From: Nitrospira sp.
GTDB taxonomy: Bacteria > Nitrospirota > Thermodesulfovibrionia > UBA6902
Reading direction: 5' to 3'
NCBI GenBank assembly: GCA_016784355.1
Contig: JADHUV010000008.1
Location: 1 to 64,000, forward strand
Length of the DNA stretch: 64,000 nucleotides
A program made the translations under genes and the position numbers. The notes beneath the pieces are model-generated. The model worked only from the letters and a program-made list of their open reading frames with translations. It was not told the DNA's origin and did not search any database. Position 1 is the stretch's first letter, and every line of letters begins with the position of its first letter. Of the stretch, positions 45,049 to 52,354 are shown one piece after another.

Positions 45049-45052
45049 CATC

Positions 45053-45193
45053 TTGAAAAAAGTTGCAAAGGTTGAAAAAAAGGTGGCTACCAAAAGCGCT
45101 ATCTCCTACCACATGAAATGTGCCAAGACTGCAAACGGTCTTACTCATTTTGTGATGTATGGTGATGTGCCGAAGAAGAAAATGCCTCTTTGA
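45053..45193 (+). CDS. cbpA: 46-residue peptide precursor (CbpA-like), likely substrate of the adjacent radical SAM enzyme
   Basis: The TTG at 45053 lies 7 bases after AGGAGGTGA, an excellent ribosome-binding site, and four bases after the cbiO stop. The product is Lys-rich at the N-terminus (KKVAKVEKKVATKS) and has a core AISYHMKCAKTANGLTHFVM ending YGDVPKKKMPL. It holds one Cys (C23), two His (H20, H32) and four non-initiator-type Met. A radical SAM/SPASM gene follows 189 bases later. I recall NCBI protein-family models for a cobalamin-gene-linked modified peptide (CbpA) with its enzyme CbpB; this pair fits that description. The modification and role are unknown. The frame is too short for ordinary gene callers. 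Confidence 0.75.
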   Translation: MKKVAKVEKKVATKSAISYHMKCAKTANGLTHFVMYGDVPKKKMPL

Positions 45194-45199
45194 TCAATG

Positions 45200-45240
45200 G
45201 AGACACAGGGTCGGGCGGTATTGCCCGTCCGGCCCGCCTT
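45200..45240 (+). promoter_or_regulatory. GC-rich hairpin between peptide and maturase genes
   Basis: GGTCGGGC and GCCCGTCCGGCC can pair imperfectly about 15 bases after the peptide stop. There is no strong T run, so it may be a partial terminator or mRNA-stabilising hairpin that keeps peptide output above enzyme output. Confidence 0.4.
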
Positions 45241-45381
45241 CTTACAGAGCGTAGCGATTGACGGGTGATGTGTGATGAGTCAGCGTCAGGAAAAAGCTAA
45301 TGCTGCTCTTCAGGCCTAACCCGTTACTTGTAACTGTAAAAAAACAGCAGTACATTAAATGAAAAGGAGACTATAGAAAGA

Positions 45382-46743
45382 ATGAGTTCCAAAAGTAAGA
45401 GCAGTAACGACAAGAATAATACAGGAAGAGGTCTTACATTTTCCAACGTAGATGAAAACTGGAAGTTGGCCCTTGATCCCGAAAATATTTTCTGGAGCAT
45501 CCTGCCCAAGAACGACGGCGAGTTTATGCTTCCTGCAGACCTGATTGATCTTTATAAGAAAGAGATGGATCACTTAAATAAGAAGATGCATGACTTCAGG
45601 TTTAATGAACCGTTGAACTGTGTCTACATTGACCCTACCGACAGGTGCAATGCAAACTGCCCGTACTGCTACATCCCGTCAAAGATCCGGACAGATGGTA
45701 CCCAGATGACCTGGGAGCAGCTTGATCTGGCTTTGAGCAAGGTGGCGGATCATTTCAAAGATGTTAAGAAAAAGCCGGTTATTGTTTATCATGCGGCAGA
45801 GCCTCTGATGGTCAAGGATCTTCTTTTTAAGAGTATCAAAAAATATCATAAGAAGATGCTTTTTGGTATTCAGACCAATGCCCTCCTGCTTGAAAGAGAA
45901 GATGTGGATTTCATCAAGAAATACCGCGTGGGTATCGGCATCTCTTTGGATGCTGCTACAGCAGTTGATAATAATAAATCACGCGTATCCCGTGACGGCG
46001 GCGGTAATTACAAAAAAGCTGTTCAGGCAATTGACTGGTTTAAAAATTATCCAGGCCTGAATGTTATCTGTACCGTGACCAATCTGAATGTTACCAAGCT
46101 TTCGCAGTTGGTGAAATTTCTTCACAAAAAAGAAGTGCCGATGGTTCTGCTGAATCCTGTACGTCTGACTCAAAAGCGTACCGACAAGCTTAAGGCTGAA
46201 GATTCGGAGTATGCAGAGAATCTTATCAAGGCGGTCAACACTTCTATGGAGCTTACCAGGAAGACAGGCAGGCAGATCGTGATCGGCAATTTCGCAAATG
46301 TACTGCTTGCGATTATCTCTCCCACAGCCAGAAGGATGATGTGTGATATCTCTCCCTGCGGCGGCGGTCGGACATTCCTTACGGTAACTGCTGATGGAGC
46401 CATGGTTCCCTGTGGTGAGTTTATCGGGTTTAAGGAATTCTCCGGTGGTAATATTTACAAGACTTCTATTGAAACAGCTATGAACTCCAAGCCGTTTAAA
46501 GAGATCAGGGCCAGAATGGTAGAAAATATCGATGAGTGCGATGTCTGTGATTTTAGACATATATGCGGCTCACCCTGTCCGGCAGAGATGTACGGAAGGG
46601 GAGATATAAATAAAAAGGCCGTGTTCTGTGATTTTTATAAAGAGATTATAAAATATGCCTTTAAGATGATCGCTGAGGATAATGTGAAGTATCTCCTGCG
46701 TGACGATTCTTTGGAGCAGATGCAGTATGAGTATCAGTATTAA
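45382..46743 (+). CDS. cbpB: Radical SAM/SPASM peptide-modifying enzyme (CbpB-like)
   Basis: The 453-residue protein has the radical SAM cluster motif CNANCPYC (C89, C93, C96), followed by a TIM-barrel pattern (YHAAEPLMV, GIQTNALLL, GIGISLDAAT). A SPASM-type C-terminal region with many cysteines follows: MMCDISPCGGGR, VPCGEF, CDVCDFRHICGSPCP and AVFCDF. Enzymes of this layout make thioether or carbon cross-links in ribosomal peptides. The small peptide at 45053 is the obvious substrate. It lies within the cobalt-uptake block just before cbiD, so the product may serve cobalt handling. That link is inferred from position. Confidence 0.85.
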   Translation: MSSKSKSSNDKNNTGRGLTFSNVDENWKLALDPENIFWSILPKNDGEFMLPADLIDLYKKEMDHLNKKMHDFRFNEPLNCVYIDPTDRCNANCPYCYIPSKIRTDGTQMTWEQLDLALSKVADHFKDVKKKPVIVYHAAEPLMVKDLLFKSIKKYHKKMLFGIQTNALLLEREDVDFIKKYRVGIGISLDAATAVDNNKSRVSRDGGGNYKKAVQAIDWFKNYPGLNVICTVTNLNVTKLSQLVKFLHKKEVPMVLLNPVRLTQKRTDKLKAEDSEYAENLIKAVNTSMELTRKTGRQIVIGNFANVLLAIISPTARRMMCDISPCGGGRTFLTVTADGAMVPCGEFIGFKEFSGGNIYKTSIETAMNSKPFKEIRARMVENIDECDVCDFRHICGSPCPAEMYGRGDINKKAVFCDFYKEIIKYAFKMIAEDNVKYLLRDDSLEQMQYEYQY

Positions 46744-46814
46744 AGAAACCGTAAGCAGTTGTTAGTCTTAAATTAAAGCATCCTCTCCCTTTGGGGAGGG
46801 GATGTCATTTTTTA

Positions 46815-47909
46815 ATGAGAGAAAAGAAAAAACTCAGATCAGGATATACAACTGGAGCGTGTGCCGCCGCGGCTGCAAAGGCAGCGTCCATGCTTGCTAT
46901 TGGGCATATCTCTAGCGTTACGTCCATTGATATTCCTTTTCCCGATGGAAGCCGCCACGAATTTCATATACATGCATCAGGTCTGAATAGAGATGGCCGC
47001 TCCGCCTGGGCTTCTGTAATTAAGGATGCCGGAGATGATCCTGATATCACGAACGGGGCCGAGATAAGGGCGGATGCTGTAATGATTGAAAGTGCAGGAC
47101 TCTTGATAAAGGGCGGTAAGGGTGTAGGCACTGTAACGAAACCGGGTCTGGCGATAGCACCCGGAGAACCTGCTATAAATCCTATACCACGAAAGATGAT
47201 CGCGGCAGCAATTGCAGAAGTTGCTGGCCCTGGATCTCCCGGAGCTGATATAGCAGGAATTGAAATAACCATTTCCGTAGCTGATGGTGAAAGACTTGCC
47301 GAGAAAACCCTGAACAGACGCTTAGGCATCATCGGCGGGATCTCGATTTTAGGTTCCACAGGCATTGTAAAGCCTGTCTCTACGGAGGCCTGGACTGCCA
47401 CAATTACTTCTTCGATGGATGTAGCAAAGGCCGCGGGCTTAAGTGAAATCGTAGTATCTGCCGGCCGTGCTTCAGAGCGCGCTCATATGGAAAAGTTTCA
47501 TATGCCGGAGGAGGCCTATGTGCTTATGGGTGATTACCTTGAGTACTCTATAAAGGATGCAGTGAAGCATGGTTTTAAGAAAATTCATCTTTGCGCTCAG
47601 TGGGCAAAAATGGTGAAGATCGCAATGGCTACTCCGCAGACACATGTAAGGTTCGGGGCTATAGATATTGCACAGGCTGTGGAATTTTTCAATTTAAATG
47701 GTATTGCAGTACCGCGTGACCGGGAGTTTAATACTGCCCGCGAGATATTTGATTTTATCCGGGCCGGAAATACAGGGCCTGATCTGGACGCACCCCTGCA
47801 AGCCGCCTGCACAGCGGCAAAGTTGTATGCTGAGCAGATAGCAGAAAAGGTTACAGTGCAGACGTATCTTGTTTCTTATGACAATAAAATAATTATGCAG
47901 AGCAATTAA
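46815..47909 (+). CDS. cbiD: Cobalt-precorrin-5B C1-methyltransferase
   Basis: The ATG at 46815 gives MREKKKLRSGYTTGACAAAA, the diagnostic CbiD start. The longer frame begins at a TTG inside a GC-rich hairpin and purine run. The 364-residue enzyme methylates C1 after ring contraction and has GGKGVGTVTKPGLAI, NPIPRKMI and LGSTGIVKPVS. The last 90 bases are partly duplicated at 49655-49740. Confidence 0.95.
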   Translation: MREKKKLRSGYTTGACAAAAAKAASMLAIGHISSVTSIDIPFPDGSRHEFHIHASGLNRDGRSAWASVIKDAGDDPDITNGAEIRADAVMIESAGLLIKGGKGVGTVTKPGLAIAPGEPAINPIPRKMIAAAIAEVAGPGSPGADIAGIEITISVADGERLAEKTLNRRLGIIGGISILGSTGIVKPVSTEAWTATITSSMDVAKAAGLSEIVVSAGRASERAHMEKFHMPEEAYVLMGDYLEYSIKDAVKHGFKKIHLCAQWAKMVKIAMATPQTHVRFGAIDIAQAVEFFNLNGIAVPRDREFNTAREIFDFIRAGNTGPDLDAPLQAACTAAKLYAEQIAEKVTVQTYLVSYDNKIIMQSN

Positions 47910-47989
47910 AGCGCTGCCCGCACTTACTCTGCGTGCCCGTCAACCTTGAGATCCGATGTCAATAGTGGACAGCAATTCACTCACGTCGA

Positions 47990-48090
47990 CAACCTCTTTT
48001 CATAGAACTGTTTTTCATAAACAGCTGAAGATATATATCCCAACCGCCTTTTTCACCCAGTTGGTTAATGTTGATGGAGCCATTTGACCC
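47990..48090 (-). mobile_element. Decayed IS3-family orfA fragment
   Basis: CACCCAGTTGGTTAATGTTG and ATGGAGCCATT match the helix-turn-helix part of orfA at 3222-3253 with several changes. The flanking TCATAGAACTGTTTTTCAT matches the fragment at 28650. No frame survives. Confidence 0.6.
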
Positions 48091-48110
48091 CAGCCAATGA
48101 AAACACCACA

Positions 48111-48189
48111 TGTCATTCCCCGACGTGATCGGGGAATCCAGTCTTTTCAGCTTTTTCCGGATGCCCGCTTAAGGACTGCGGGCATGACA
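48111..48189. repeat. REP-like palindromic element A
   Basis: The 79-base element starts TGTCAT and ends ATGACA. It contains two hairpins, CCCCGACGTGATCGGGG and GCCCGCTTAAGGACTGCGGGC, arranged as in bacterial interspersed REP pairs. Confidence 0.8.
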
Positions 48190-48354
48190 ACTGAAGGGAA
48201 CTTAATTTTGAGACAGGTTCTAGTAAAAAATGGGTTGCTTTATTTGTTATGGCTTATCTTTTGCGTAATGCGTAGACCCGACACCGCCCGTTTGAGTAAT
48301 TTGGTGCTTTTCTTTTGGGGGTGCAGCGGGAATCCCCCTGCTTTGCTTTAAGTC

Positions 48355-48410
48355 TGTCATGCCCGAAGTTCTTAATCGGGCATCCATGGTTCGACAGGCT
48401 CACCATGACA
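48355..48410. repeat. REP-like palindromic element B
   Basis: This 56-base element also has TGTCAT and ATGACA ends, with a hairpin GCCCGAAGTTCTTAATCGGGC. The second hairpin is decayed. Confidence 0.7.
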
Positions 48411-48438
48411 TATGTAACCCTCAGTCCTTCGGCATATA

Positions 48439-48757
48439 ATGGGTGCTGTCAAAGCTCCATTAGAATATGCGGGATCATATTATCATAATACCTCAAGAGG
48501 TAACGAAAGAAAGAGCATCTATAGAAGCAATAAAGATAGAGAGCAGTTTCTCTCATATCTAAAGTCCGCTTACCTGAAATATGGGGCACTCATTTTGCAT
48601 AAATATAGTGATAAACGGCTAAAGGAAATAGGGGGAATACTTCAGCATTGGCGAGTCTGCGGTATCAGAGGCAAGCAGACAATTCAGTATTAATTTGAAA
48701 AAGAATAAAAAGCTGCGAGGAACAGTAGAAGTGATTTGCAAACAATTAAATTACTGA
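48439..48757 (+). pseudogene. REP-associated tyrosine transposase (RAYT) remnant
   Basis: The N-terminal part reads YAGSYYHNTSRGNERKSIYR and SNKDREQFLSYLKSAY, the RAYT/IS200-like start, but the His-x-His and catalytic Tyr region is deleted. After HKYSDKRLKEIGG the frame shifts, and the original C-terminus, FSIGESAVSEASRQFS then LKKNKKLRGTVEVICKQLNY, is found in another frame ending at 48757. The remnant is flanked by 21-base inverted repeats and sits next to REP-like palindromes, the structures these enzymes handle. Confidence 0.8.
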
Positions 48758-48780
48758 AGAATGGAGCTTTGACACCACCC
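48441..48780. repeat. Inverted repeats flanking the RAYT remnant
   Basis: The left copy GGGTGCTGTCAAAGCTCCAT (48441-48460) matches the reverse complement of 48761-48780 at all but one position. A further copy of the right repeat lies in the tandem duplication ending at 48823. Confidence 0.85.
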
Positions 48781-48823
48781 GCAAACAATTAAATTACTGA
48801 AGAATGGAGCTTTGACACCACCC
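48738..48823 (+). repeat. Exact 43-base tandem duplication
   Basis: Positions 48738-48780 and 48781-48823 are identical. The unit covers the last codons of the RAYT remnant and the right inverted repeat. Identity suggests a recent event, in contrast to the decayed surroundings. Confidence 0.95.
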
Positions 48824-48836
48824 GCTAGTTAATTCA

Positions 48837-48866
48837 TTGACATTAACTAATGTGATACTTTAGTAT
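48837..48866 (+). promoter_or_regulatory. Promoter and operator of the 48874 toxin-antitoxin pair
   Basis: TTGACA (48837-48842) and TAGTAT (48861-48866) are 18 bases apart. The palindrome ATACTTTAGTAT at 48855-48866 overlaps the -10 box and is a likely autorepression site. The start codon follows 7 bases later, leaving almost no leader. Confidence 0.65.
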
Positions 48867-48873
48867 TACAATT

Positions 48874-49131
48874 ATGAAAACAGAATTAGTGACAACACTA
48901 AAAAGACAGGCAACAAAAATACTTTCTGAGCTACATGAAACGAAAGAAACAGTATTAATTACTGAGCACGGAAGGCCTTCTGCTTACCTGGTGGATGCAG
49001 ATGCATATGAGATGATGGAAAATCGTATGAAGATCCTGGAAGGTATAGCAAGGGGTGAGCTGGCTATATTGGAAAATCGAGTTATAAAGCATTCCGATGC
49101 GAAGAAAATTATGAATAAATGGCTCGGTTGA
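48874..49131 (+). CDS. Phd/YefM-family antitoxin
   Basis: The 85-residue protein has LKRQATKILSELHETKETVL then ITEHGRPSAYLVDADAYEMM, the Phd/YefM fold with the conserved G-R-P-x-A-Y-L turn. The C-terminal part (IKHSDAKKIMNKWLG) should bind the toxin. It overlaps the ParE/RelE toxin gene by 13 bases. There is no good ribosome-binding site, in line with a near-leaderless message. Confidence 0.88.
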   Translation: MKTELVTTLKRQATKILSELHETKETVLITEHGRPSAYLVDADAYEMMENRMKILEGIARGELAILENRVIKHSDAKKIMNKWLG

Positions 49132-49442
49132 TTTGGTCGGAGTCGGCACTTTCAGATCTTGATGAAATAGCGGAGTATATTGCATTAGATGATCTGAGTG
49201 CAGCAAAAAAGCTAGTTCAAACGATCTTCCAAAAGCTTGAACGCCTAGAGCAGCATCCTCAGTCAGGTCGCAGGCTTCCTGAGCTTAAGAAGACCTCATA
49301 TCGAGAAGTGATAGCTAATCCCTGTCGAATTATTTACAGAGTAGACAAAAAAGACATATATATATTGCATGTCATACGTGGGGAGAGCCAACTCAGGAAG
49401 TATATGCTGGAAGAAAGAGACAAAAAAACAAAGAAGAAATAA
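49119..49442 (+). CDS. ParE/RelE-superfamily toxin
   Basis: The 107-residue protein reads LIWSESALSDLDEIAEYIAL then DDLSAAKKLVQTIFQKLERL, EQHPQSGRRLPEL, YREVIANPCRIIYRVDKKDI and YILHVIRGE. That order is typical of ParE/RelE toxins. The Lys-rich end (DKKTKKK) is unusual. Target (gyrase or mRNA) is not decidable. The antitoxin is translated first, in contrast to the pairs near 1200 and 2600. Confidence 0.9.
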   Translation: MARLIWSESALSDLDEIAEYIALDDLSAAKKLVQTIFQKLERLEQHPQSGRRLPELKKTSYREVIANPCRIIYRVDKKDIYILHVIRGESQLRKYMLEERDKKTKKK

Positions 49443-49654
49443 ATCATACTCAACCTGCATTTTCGCTTCTTATTCCCATTTCACAATAAATCCAACTTCC
49501 TGTTTGCGGGTGACATAACTCACTAAAAGAGAATATCGAATAATGAACAAGGAATTTCGAATGTCGAACTTATTTGTTTCTTCGTAATCCGTCAATCGCT
49601 ATTCGTGAGTTGTCACTTTCTTTTATGCAGTGGCGTCAGTCTATGCATCACCAC
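49443..49654. other. Intergenic sequence without recognisable gene
   Basis: Nothing coding is supported. The stretch contains GAATATCGAATAATGAACAA and related short GAA/CGAA repeats near 49530-49575, of the type scattered in intergenic regions. Confidence 0.3.
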
Positions 49655-49740
49655 CCAGCTATATGCTGAGCAGATAGCTGGTAGACGTATCTTGTCTCTT
49701 ATGATGGCAAAATATTTATGCAGAGTACTTAAAGCGCTGC
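49655..49740 (+). repeat. Partial duplication of the cbiD 3' end
   Basis: TATGCTGAGCAGATAGC, GACGTATCTTGT, ATTTATGCAGAG and TTAAAGCGCTGC are found in the same order as in the last 90 bases of cbiD (47826-47919), with a short internal deletion and point changes. The copy overlaps the 3' end of the bcp gene. Confidence 0.85.
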
Positions 49741-50181
49741 AAGGACCTCTTCAGCATGGCCGTCGACTTTTACCTTGCTGAATATTTTTTTTATCTTTCC
49801 CATTTCATTTATTATGAAAGTACTGCGCTCGATTCCCATGACCTTGCGTCCGTACATATTTTTTTCTTTCAGAACATCATATTTTTTGCAGACGGTCTGA
49901 TCTTCATCTGAAAGCAGAATGAATTTAATGCCCAGCGCTTCCCTGAATTTAAGGTGGGACTTAAGGCCGTCTTTGCTGATACCAACAATAAGGGTGTTTT
50001 TCTTCTTGAATGAGTTAAGCTTCGAACCGAAGCCTTCTGCCTCCTTGATTCAACCGGAGGTGTTGTCTTTTGGGTAAAAATATAGAACAATGTTCGTGCC
50101 TGTCTTTTTACTTAATTCGAAAACAGTACCGTCATCTGAGGGCAGTGTGAAATCCGGGGCCTTATCACCTTCTTTAAGCAT
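49729..50181 (-). CDS. bcp: Bcp-type peroxiredoxin, probable selenoprotein (UGA at catalytic position)
   Basis: From the ATG at 50181 the minus strand reads MLKEGDKAPDFTLPSDDGTV and VLYFYPKDNTSG. There is then a TGA (50052-50050, codon 44), and the frame continues IKEAEGFGSKLNSFKKKNTL, LSDEDQTVCKKYDVL, ERSTFIINEMGKIKKIFSKV to a TAA at 49729, 150 residues in all. In Bcp peroxiredoxins the sequence PKDxTPGC places the peroxidatic Cys exactly at this codon. After the TGA, GCTTC-GGTTC-GAAGC forms a hairpin whose GGU loop starts 22 bases downstream, like a bacterial SECIS. Selenocysteine insertion is therefore likely. The resolving Cys is Glu. A plain nonsense mutation is the alternative. Confidence 0.8.
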
Positions 50182-50328
50182 CTTAATTCCTCCATTTTAG
50201 TAGATAGATTGTACTATATGAATACCATATTTTTTGTTATGAAGCAAAATTCTAATCTCCCATGAACAGTATTTATGGGCAAATTTCCGATGAAATTTCC
50301 AACTCTGGTATAATATACGGTCTTAGAT

Positions 50329-51609
50329 ATGAATAAAATTACTGTCATAGGAATCGGGTTTAGACCCCTTGAGGAAGCTTCATCAGAAATTCTGCGGAAT
50401 GCGGATGTTGTGTTGTCCAACAGCAGGCTTACTGATGTTTTTAAGACATATCGTGAATATGGGGATGTTCGTGAGAGAATCATTGTTCATGCCACTGTGT
50501 ACGATATGATGGACTATATTGCTGAAAATTATGAAAGTAAGAAAATAGCTCTGCTTGCTGCCGGTGATCCCATGTTTTTCGGGATCGGAAGGTTGGCGGT
50601 GGAGCGATTCGGACGTGATGCGGTCGAGGTTTTTCCTGATTTATCCAGCCTGCAGGTAGCATTTTCAAGAGTAAGGGAGACCTCTAATAATGCATTTCTT
50701 GTGAGTCTGCATGGCGGACCTGATCCTGAAAAAAGGAGACGTCTTGAATATGAGATTTCCGATATTCCTGACCTGCTTGAAAGGCATGGAAAACTGGCTA
50801 TACTTACTGACAAGGTCAATAGTCCTGAGAAGATAGCAGAAACTTTGCGGAAGGGATCAGGGGGCAGGGGTCAGGGATTAGAAGTTAAAATGTATGTTTG
50901 TGAAAAACTCGGTTATCCGGATGAAAGGGTTTTTGAGGGATCTGTAGATGAGGCTGTTTCCGGTAATTTTGAGCACCCCAATGTGGTCATTGTAAAGAAG
51001 GATTATGATCGGGAAGATAGGACTCAGGAAGAGCCAACGAGTTTTCAATTGGGGCTTCAGGAATTTGAGATTCAGCATTCAAAGGGTCTTATAACTAAAG
51101 ATGAAGTCAGGGCGGTCAGTCTGCATAAACTTAGGCTTCCATCTGATGGAGTGCTATGGGATATCGGGGCAGGGTCTGGTTCGGTATCTATAGAAGCAGG
51201 CAGAATGTGTGCAGGGTTGAAGGTTTATGCTTTAGAGCGTAATGATGAAAGACTTGGCTTGATAGAAAGTAATAAAAAGAAATTCCGTCTTGATAATATG
51301 CAGGTCATAAGCGGTTCGGCTCCGGACTCAATGGCTGGACTGCCCGTACCTGATAGGGTGTTTATAGGGGGCAGTGCCGGCAGGATGCAGGAAATTGTTG
51401 GTCATATATCAGAGAAAATGAATAAAGGAATTATAGTGATTAATTCAACGACTATTGAGACATTGAGCGAGGCGATTACGGCCCTGAAATCTGCGGGCTA
51501 TGAGATAGATATTTCAGAAGTGACTGTAGCAAGGTCCAAAGGTATTGCGGGCAAGACTCACATGAGCGCTCTGAACCCTGTTTTTGTAATAAGGGGGGTA
51601 CGACAATAA
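50329..51609 (+). CDS. cbiET: Cobalt-precorrin-7 C5-methyltransferase / precorrin-6B C15-methyltransferase fusion
   Basis: The 426-residue protein is a CbiE-CbiT (CobL-type) fusion. The CbiE half has KITVIGIGFRPLEEA and LAAGDPMFFGIGR. The CbiT half begins near residue 240 (GLITKDEVRAVSLHKLRLPS) and has the SAM site LWDIGAGSGSVSIEAGR, and it decarboxylates C12 while methylating C15. At about residues 176-182 the repeat at 50852-50879 encodes a Gly-rich insert. It is 4 bases from a possible overlapping start of cbiL. Confidence 0.94.
   Translation: MNKITVIGIGFRPLEEASSEILRNADVVLSNSRLTDVFKTYREYGDVRERIIVHATVYDMMDYIAENYESKKIALLAAGDPMFFGIGRLAVERFGRDAVEVFPDLSSLQVAFSRVRETSNNAFLVSLHGGPDPEKRRRLEYEISDIPDLLERHGKLAILTDKVNSPEKIAETLRKGSGGRGQGLEVKMYVCEKLGYPDERVFEGSVDEAVSGNFEHPNVVIVKKDYDREDRTQEEPTSFQLGLQEFEIQHSKGLITKDEVRAVSLHKLRLPSDGVLWDIGAGSGSVSIEAGRMCAGLKVYALERNDERLGLIESNKKKFRLDNMQVISGSAPDSMAGLPVPDRVFIGGSAGRMQEIVGHISEKMNKGIIVINSTTIETLSEAITALKSAGYEIDISEVTVARSKGIAGKTHMSALNPVFVIRGVRQ
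50852..50879 (+). repeat. In-frame GGGATCA-type repeat in cbiET
   Basis: AGGGATCAGGGGGCAGGGG and TCAGGGAT encode GSGGRGQG within the CbiE half. It has the same unit as inserts in cbiA and cbiL. Confidence 0.8.
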
Positions 51610-52352
51610 TGCTGGGTACTTTGTATGTGATTGGTGTCGGCCCGGGTGATCCTGAGCTTATGACCTTAAAGGCCGTGAGAATTATAAAAGAGACAGAGGT
51701 TATTTGTGCCCCGAAAGGACGGGAGGAGGGTGTGAGTCTTGCAATGGCTATTGTCGGGAAGGTCGTGGATCTTCAGGGTAAGGACATTATAGAGGGGCAC
51801 TTTCCTATGATGAAGACTAAGAGACAGGGATCAGGGATCAGGGGACAGGGGGCAGGTCAGGCTGATGAATTGGATAGTAAATGGAAGCTTACAGGGACTG
51901 CCATTTCTGAGAGGCTGCAGCAGGGGAAGGATGTAGTTTTTATTACCCTTGGAGATCCGACAATATACAGCACATTTTTTTACTTGCATGAGAGGTTGGT
52001 AGCCTTGCATCCGGGCTTGCAGGTTCAGCTGATTCCGGGGGTGTCTTCTGTAAATGCCTCGGCTGCGAGGGCAGGGGTGTCTCTTGCCCTGGCAGATGAG
52101 AAAATCGCGATATTGCCGGCCAATTACCTTGGCGATCTCAGGGAGATTTTTACGCGATTTGATTCTGTAGTTTTGATGAAGGTCAATAAGGTGTGGGACA
52201 AGGTCTATGAGATCCTGAAGGAGATGGGGCTGGTTGAAAAATCTGTCTGTGTCTCCCGGGCGGCCATGGAAGATGAAGAGATATTTTATGATATAAATAA
52301 TATAAAGCAGGATGAGCTGAATTATTTTTCCATCCTGATAGTGAGGAAATAA
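51609..52352 (+). CDS. cbiL: Cobalt-precorrin-2 C20-methyltransferase
   Basis: The 247-residue protein starts MLGTLYVIGVGPGDPELMTL, the SAM-binding motif of this methyltransferase class, and contains TLGDPTIYSTFFYLHERL and IPGVSSVNASAARAGVSLAL. It methylates C20 of cobalt-sirohydrochlorin. The segment KRQGSGIRGQGAGQ (residues 73-86) is encoded by the repeat at 51823-51860 and is probably a surface loop expansion. Confidence 0.94.
   Translation: MLGTLYVIGVGPGDPELMTLKAVRIIKETEVICAPKGREEGVSLAMAIVGKVVDLQGKDIIEGHFPMMKTKRQGSGIRGQGAGQADELDSKWKLTGTAISERLQQGKDVVFITLGDPTIYSTFFYLHERLVALHPGLQVQLIPGVSSVNASAARAGVSLALADEKIAILPANYLGDLREIFTRFDSVVLMKVNKVWDKVYEILKEMGLVEKSVCVSRAAMEDEEIFYDINNIKQDELNYFSILIVRK
51823..51860 (+). 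repeat. In-frame GGGATCA-type repeat in cbiL
   Basis: GACAGGGATCAGGGATCAGG followed by GGACAGGGGGCAGG encodes a Gly/Gln/Arg-rich loop. It is the longest of three related inserts in cobalamin genes. Confidence 0.85.
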
Positions 52353-52354
52353 AT

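Larger units (their letters stand above)
47910..48438. other. Non-coding repeat-rich gap after cbiD
   Basis: It contains decayed IS3 orfA sequence at about 47990-48090 (TTAATGTTGATGGAGCCATT, compare 3230-3250) and two palindromic REP-like elements listed separately. No coding frame is convincing. Confidence 0.5.

Noticed and set aside
49869-50090. 73-codon minus-strand frame inside bcp
   Set aside because: It is a shadow in another frame of the peroxiredoxin gene, whose real frame contains the TGA.
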